Positions 58,275-64,000 of a DNA stretch of 64,000 nucleotides are shown here, piece by piece. How positions within the stretch are numbered: the first letter of the stretch is position 1; each line of letters opens with the position of its first letter. The stretch is from Salvia splendens (lineage: Eukaryota > Streptophyta > Magnoliopsida > Lamiales > Lamiaceae), in NCBI RefSeq assembly GCF_004379255.2, contig NC_056035.1, positions 25,544,502 to 25,608,501 of the forward strand, given 5' to 3'. The position numbers and the translations under genes are program-made. Below the pieces are notes generated by a model that had not been told where the DNA came from, ran no database searches, and saw only the letters and a list, made by a program, of their open reading frames with translations.

Positions 58275-61200
58275 TATGAAACTTTCGTTTCTATGTGATT
58301 AAGTGTTTTGCGTGAAATAAATTTTCGTGGTTAATGTGGAATGATGAGCTTGATGTTTTATATTTTCCAATGTGGGGAAATAATTAATAGGATCATGCAT
58401 TTTTTTTTGATCCAATTCATTGGAATTTTCGGCCCCTCCATTAAATTTTGGAGGATATTTTGTTTGTTTCCTAATTTGTGGAATCCCTTTTTATTCAAAT
58501 AAATTCCTATGTCTAATTAATTGGGGATGTGAATATTTTTTTCTCCTACTTTTCTTCCATATCACACGCCCCCTATGCAATATTTTCCTTGTGGGAATTT
58601 AATTAATTGTTGCCTATTTTATGGGAGCCTTTTTCCTATAAATAAATTGCCTAATTTAAATCCTATTCTTTTAATTGGGGATTTAAATAATTTCCTTGTG
58701 CAATTCCTTATGGAAATTTTTGGCCCCCCACCATTATTTTCATACTTGGAGATTTAATTTATTTTGTTCCCTTGTTTATGAAATATTCACTTTTATTTCC
58801 TAAGTTGTGAATATATTCTCTCCAAGTAAATACCAAATAAATTCCTTGCTATTCCTACATGGAATTTTCAAAAATTTCCTCCCCTTCCCACATGCTTATT
58901 TTATTCTTTTAATTGTGGGATTTATTTAATTGTATTTTTCCCCACAATTAATTAATTAATTGATTTTAAACCTAACCCTAATCCTATAAAAACACCTAAA
59001 CTAAACCCTAGCCCCCATTCTCCCTCAATTTTCGTGCCTCCCTCCTCCCTCCTCACATTCTCTCCAAAAAACTTCAGCCACCATTGTTTCTTGCATCCAT
59101 TGAAGTTTATTTTCAAGAATCTCCGACGAATCACCTCGTTTCTTGGTTCTACCGATTCATTTTGTCAAAGAAGGTATATTGGCTTCACTTTTCCTCATTC
59201 TTTTCATTTGAACCATGTTCTTGAATCCTACATGCATGTAGTGGGTGTAGGAATCGTAGATCGCAAGTTTAATCGGGGGGAAAAGTGAGTTTGCTTGAAA
59301 ACTTTGATAAATATGCGTTTTCAATTGATTTGTGTGAAGTTTGATTTGAATCTTTGGTGAATGATGTAAGTTTATGTGCAAACATGATTAAGAGAGTCTT
59401 ATCAAGCATGATTGTGTGTTATAAGCATGAGAATTGGTGTTTGGATGATTGAGAAGGAAACCCTAATTTAGAAATTGTGTATCTGTTATCTGTGATGTTC
59501 GACCAGTAGCTTCTGATGAGTAATTGACCTATCAAACAGCCGAATTTTGATATGAAAATTTTACTGAGTAAACTTCAAGGTGTTACCTGTGTCGCGTGTG
59601 AATTTCAGCCCTTTTTATCGAAAATTTTTAATAAATTTTTGAAGTTAACTGCGCAAATCTGCCAGAAACTCGTGTTCTCGCCATGAATGTTTCGTTTTCT
59701 GTTTGACTGACCAAATGACCTCCGATTGATATGATTCTTGAACTAGATGAAAATTTGAAGTGTCTTCTGTGTCGTGTTAAATTTTCAGCCTTTTTGGGCA
59801 TTGGATGAATATATGGTAAATTTTTCAAATGAACTGCGCAGTGCTGTCAGAAATTGTATGTTCCGACCAGAGAGTTTAATATGTGATATGACTGATTAAT
59901 GACGTGATTTCGGTGTGAAAATCTTCATGGATGAACTTGAATGTGCCCTCTGTATTGTGACCAAAATTTAGCTTCATATGAGGTCGGGAGAATTTATAGT
60001 GATTTTTACAAAACGGTCGCGCAGTTCTGCCAGTTTTCTACCTTGTTAAAATGACACCTAGTTTCAAGTTTCAAAGTATTATATGATGCATGTATGTCCA
60101 AGGAACGTGTTTAAATGTTGAAATCACTTGTGATAAGTTGGAATGTGTTACGTGTGTCTTTACACCCTTTTGACGTATGTTGGGTTGGGGAATGTGAGAA
60201 AAACGATGAGAGAGAAAACGATAGGACATGCATAGTAAAATGTTGATGTGGAAGGCTGACTTGTGTTGTCATTGACAAGGGTGTTGTGTACTCGTGAACT
60301 CGAGGATCGTGAGTTGCTATAAGTTGGGTTGTGAATTTGCTAAGCGATCGAGGTGGGCTTTCTTTTCAAACCTCTTTATTTTTCCGAAAATATGATGTGG
60401 TGTTATAAGGGTGGTTTAAAGTGTTATGTCATGCCGTGAATGTTTTGATGTTGAGATTTTTGTCTGATGCCTAGTTCGTTTGAGCTTGCTCCGTTAGGCT
60501 ATAGGGCTATGTTGAGATTGTGCTTGATGCCTAGTTTGTGAGTTCGCTCCATTAGGCTATAGGGCTATGATAAACGAATTCGGGTCTGAGTAGGGCCGCA
60601 AACCCTATCAGGTTGTGTACACAGAGGGGATCGTGAGCCGTCCTTGCTAGTCGGCCGGTCTCGTGGGCGAATAGTGTGGCCACACTTTCGTCGCACTATG
60701 GTAAGAGGATGTGATTGATTGATTGATGTGGAAAATGAGGAGATAAATTGTATGGACAGACTTGGATTTTTTGTGTTCTCGTGATATTTCTTACTATATA
60801 AAACTCGAGATCACTGGTATGGATGACATAACTTATTAAAATTTTTTCGGCATGAGCCCATTGAGTACAACAATTACTCAGCCCTGCATATTCTTTTTCT
60901 TATGTGCAGGTTGAGCGGGATGTTGCGGTGGATGTTGAGCTGGCTAAAGACCCTAGGATACGTTGTGTCGTCATACATAGGGTGATCCTTGACTCTCCCT
61001 GAACCTTATTTATCAGCTGCTATGTTTTAAATTATGTCTTAAGACCTTAATCTTTTCGTGTTGTGTTTGAACATGTATGGCGGTGTTAGGTTTAAACGAG
61101 TGTTTACGTTGTCTTTCTGAAAATGGTGTTTTCCGAGATTTAAGTTAAATGTTCGTTTTACCTGTGTTTTTTTATATATATAGTTGTATTTCTTAAGTCA

Positions 61201-61384
61201 AATTTTTCCGGTGCCCTTTATAAAAGTATGTTTCTTTACGTCTTTTAAAAAAAATGACCTTAAACTTCTTTAAACTAAGTTGTTTTTCTTCTTTAAGTCT
61301 TAAGTTGTTCTTTTAAACTGTTGTCCATGCACGTCGGTCACGATCGCCGCGTTTGTGATACCCCTGGTATGGGCGGTCGTGACA
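58275..61384 (+). mobile_element. Second Tekay-type plus-strand LTR, 5' end ragged
   Basis: Homologous to 51264-54246 from about ACTTTCGTTTCTATG (58275) to GGCGGTCGTGACA at 61384. TATA box CCTATAAAAACACC at 58983; CT-rich leader to 59160; donor-like AAAGAAG/GTATAT at 59174; hairpin TGAGTA/TACTCA at 60862-60880; acceptor-like CTTATGTGCAG ending 60909. A 55-bp piece (TTTGAGCTTGCTCCGTTAGG and neighbours) is duplicated near 60478-60568. No PBS follows it, so it is a solo or truncated LTR embedded in Tekay-M. Confidence 0.72.
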
Positions 61385-61761
61385 CGCACTTCACATTTAC
61401 ATTCATAAAATTTTGACATAAAATTTCTTTACACTTTCACACTTTCCTCAAAAATTTCCACATCTTACTTTTACAGTAAAAGTTTTGACTCTAAACTAAA
61501 ACGTACTTTCGCATCAACTTTCATCATTTGTATAAAACACTCCATAGAATAACACATTATACTTTGCACCTCATAACATCACACTTCCATCGCTCAATTT
61601 TTCAAAAGAAAGAGTTAAAACTATTTTTCTCGTAACTCAAAAATTTTTGAACAATTCATAAACACAGTATTTTCCATTGATCAAATCTTTTCATATAAAC
61701 AAGTCATTCCATTGCAAGAAATACATCTTTTTTATCACCATAGACTTTCATCTTCTCACAA

Positions 61762-61817
<56 letters not shown>

Positions 61818-62146
61818 TACAACCATAGCTCATCTATCCCATTTTAAAACATACTTTGTTTTCTCTTCTATCCCATTGTAAAACATACTTTGTTTTCCTA
61901 ACCATAGCTTCTCATCTCCTTTCATGAAAACTTTCTCATAAAAATTTTTCATAAAAATAAATTACCTGTTTCTTGGTTGAGCATGGCGAAGCGGGGTGTT
62001 GAGCCTCCAATACACAATTATTATTTTATCCTCTTTTATTTTATTTTATTTTATTTAATATTTTAGTTTAGCGAAACAAGTCTAGACTAAGACAGAAAAA
62101 GACTCTCGGGTCCATAGCGGAAAGAAATATTGCCCTGATACCACTT
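61385..62146 (-). mobile_element. Tekay-M leader with PBS
   Basis: The PBS is read on the minus strand at about 62131-62146 (AAGTGGTATCAGGGC), directly against the 5' LTR. The leader carries an (AT)n tract at 61765-61814, a 36-bp duplication (CATACTTTGTTTTC at 61849 and 61885), and TTTTA repeats at 62032-62056. No gag seen. Confidence 0.65.
61765..61814. repeat. (AT)25 microsatellite
   Basis: Uninterrupted AT dinucleotides. Confidence 0.95.
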
Positions 62147-64000
62147 TGTCACGCCCGCATTTTCTAAGGATAGAAAACACGGTTGATCACGACTAGGGGA
62201 GGGTTAAAGAAGCGGGGAAGAAAGGGGGAAAACAACACAACTCGACCATAGCTCGAAATAAATGGGAATAGATTGGATAAAATCAGAGTATCTCAACAAT
62301 CAACAACTTAAAATGAATATTATCACAACGATACAAGAACTCAAAAGAAGGACAACTACTTAGCGAAAACATTTGAGAGAAGGAACATGCCACGTGTGAA
62401 GACATGACACATTCTAGACACTTAAATTTCTTCAACGGTCTTGCTCAACACCCACCACAACCGTCACGCTCAACCTGCACATTTTTAAAAAGAAATGCAG
62501 GGCTGAGTACTTGATGCACTCAATGGACTCATGCCGAAAATATTTTATAAAAAGTATTTATTATGCCACCATTGAGTGACCTCGGGGTTTTAACTTTAGA
62601 AATCGCCCAAGTCACTAAAATAATTTCCATTGTAAAAACTCGGTTGATCAACCATTTTCCCATAGCTATCTACCATATCTGATCCATTGATGACAAGGAA
62701 CGTGGCCACATTCCAAGTCACTAGACCGGCCAACTCGAAGAGATAGCGCACGATCTCCATAGGTGTACACTAGCCTGAATAGGGACTCACTCCCTAGACA
62801 GACCTAAATTCGATTATCCATTGATGGCAAAAGCCACATCAGATAGGTTCCATAGAATAAAACAAAACACGGCATGACAAATATTCATATAATTTTCACA
62901 TAAAAATATACTTAGGGCATAGCCCTTATTTAAAAAGAAATCCCACCTCAAGTTCTTAATCCGAAATTATTTCCTTTCCCTTGATATCACGTCTCGCTTG
63001 CAAGGAATCACCTTTATCATTTAAATAACACATAAATCAACACAATGAATCAAGTAAATAAACAAGATGCATGCACCCTAATTAAAATCGTTTATCTAGT
63101 TTCTTGGTTGGCTCCTCGTATTTCCACCACGATGTCAGAATAAATTCCCAAAATTATATAAGCACTTAACCGAATTATCGCAATTACATTTATTTCGAAA
63201 CTTAGGGTAAATTATTTGTACATCGAATTATTCTGAGAATTAATTAAATAATTCCCCACAATTAATTTAATTATCAACTCAAAGATTTATTTAATTATCA
63301 GCCCAAACTAAATATCACCATCCATCTTATTTCTCCAATTCAAAATTTGTGAGGCCCAATTAATTATCACTATCCACTTTAATTCAATAGGCCCAATTTC
63401 TAAAAAAAACCAAGGAGCCCAAAATCCTTAAAATAAAGGGAGGCCCAACTAATATACTCCCCTCCTTCTCGCCTCACTCTATCTCTCTCTCAATCTCCCT
63501 AATTCTCTTTCTCGACAAAACTGACGAAGCTCTCAATATCGTCGTCGCCTGCTCCGATTCATCCCACGACGCCGGTCACCACCGATTCATCCCCGGCGTC
63601 AGCGTCCAGCCGCCGCCGCCGTCAGCTGCATCCTGCTACCCGTCGGTGGTCGTGCAGTCATCTCGCCGGAAGTCGCCGTCGCAGTCGTGGAGTTTCTCCT
63701 CCAGCAGAGCAGCGGCGAGCTTCCATAGAACCGAGAGGCTCTCCTCGTCGTCACCGGGTCAGCCTTCGCCCACCTCCGCCAGTGCAGCGAGAGGGGTGGT
63801 CGTCGTTCGGTCTCTGCTGTCATCGCCGTTCGGTAGGCATCCCTGCCGTCGGGCTCCTCCGCTGCAACCGTCGCCCCTACGCCGCTGCGTCGCCGCTGAA
63901 CGTCGCTGTTCGCTGGGTTTCGAGAGCAGCCGCTGCTCTCCGTCCAATCCAGCCATTGTTCATCACCGAACAAACCCCGAAACGTCCCGAAACCAACCCG
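62147..64000 (-). mobile_element. Tekay-M 5' LTR (runs off the right edge)
   Basis: Starts TGTCACGCCCGC at 62147 and matches 55617-57300 through the window end. It retains the ~235-bp segment (62376-62610) deleted from the partner LTR: acceptor-like AATGTGCAG (minus strand, ending 62475), GCCCTGCA and the short stem TGAGT/ACTCA at 62504-62522. The CT-rich/GC-rich plus-oriented block is at 63470-63970. Confidence 0.8.

Overview
The window reads as repeat-rich, intergenic or pericentromeric DNA of a flowering plant, probably a eudicot. Almost every recognisable base belongs to transposable elements: Ty1/copia elements, Athila-type and Tekay/Del-type Ty3/gypsy elements, a TRIM, a PIF/Harbinger transposase relic and a foldback MITE. 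I found no ordinary host gene, tRNA gene or intact rRNA gene. Species cannot be named from the sequence.

Layout. 1-2788: untranslated leader and 5' LTR of a minus-strand copia element (family Copia-1) whose body lies left of the window. 2789-6960: 5'-truncated plus-strand copia pol relic (Copia-2) with a probable 3' LTR. 6979-7948: AT microsatellite, a foldback MITE with a 7-bp flanking repeat, and unassigned DNA. 7949-16462: a nearly complete but dead minus-strand Copia-1 element whose integrase carries a short insert matching the 3' end of bacterial/organellar SSU rRNA. 16463-20782: 3' end of a PIF/Harbinger transposase, split by a gypsy-type solo LTR (16638-20420) with a clean 5-bp target duplication. 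20783-25438: a TRIM abutting a 5'-truncated plus-strand copia (Copia-3) whose reverse transcriptase is partly duplicated. 25439-26048: unassigned GC-rich then AT-rich DNA.

26049-51263 is a nest. A plus-strand Athila element (Athila-A) begins at 26049; a complete 13.5-kb minus-strand Athila (Athila-B, 26620-40123) sits inside its 5' LTR; Athila-A then resumes and runs through gag, protease, RT/RNase H, integrase and a third ORF to 51263, where its 3' LTR is missing. 51264-64000 is a pile of Tekay/Del-type elements: a 3-kb plus-strand LTR with PBS and a protease scrap, an Athila LTR fragment, and a minus-strand element whose two LTRs (55617-57946 and 62147 to beyond the edge) enclose a second plus-strand LTR.

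None of the coding regions is intact: each carries stops, frameshifts or deletions, many of the stops explicable by C-to-T or G-to-A change. The points of most interest are non-coding: (1) several Tekay-type LTRs share a TATA box, a pyrimidine-rich leader, a donor-like site and, 1.5-2.2 kb on, a short hairpin followed by an acceptor-like site, suggesting an intron inside the LTR; (2) stem-loops clustered after the last Athila ORF in both copies; (3) a CpG-rich leader built of a degenerate repeat in Copia-1; (4) the SSU rRNA-like filler. Coordinates of LTR ends, PBS and target duplications were read directly; family names rest on recognised protein motifs and domain order, without database searches.
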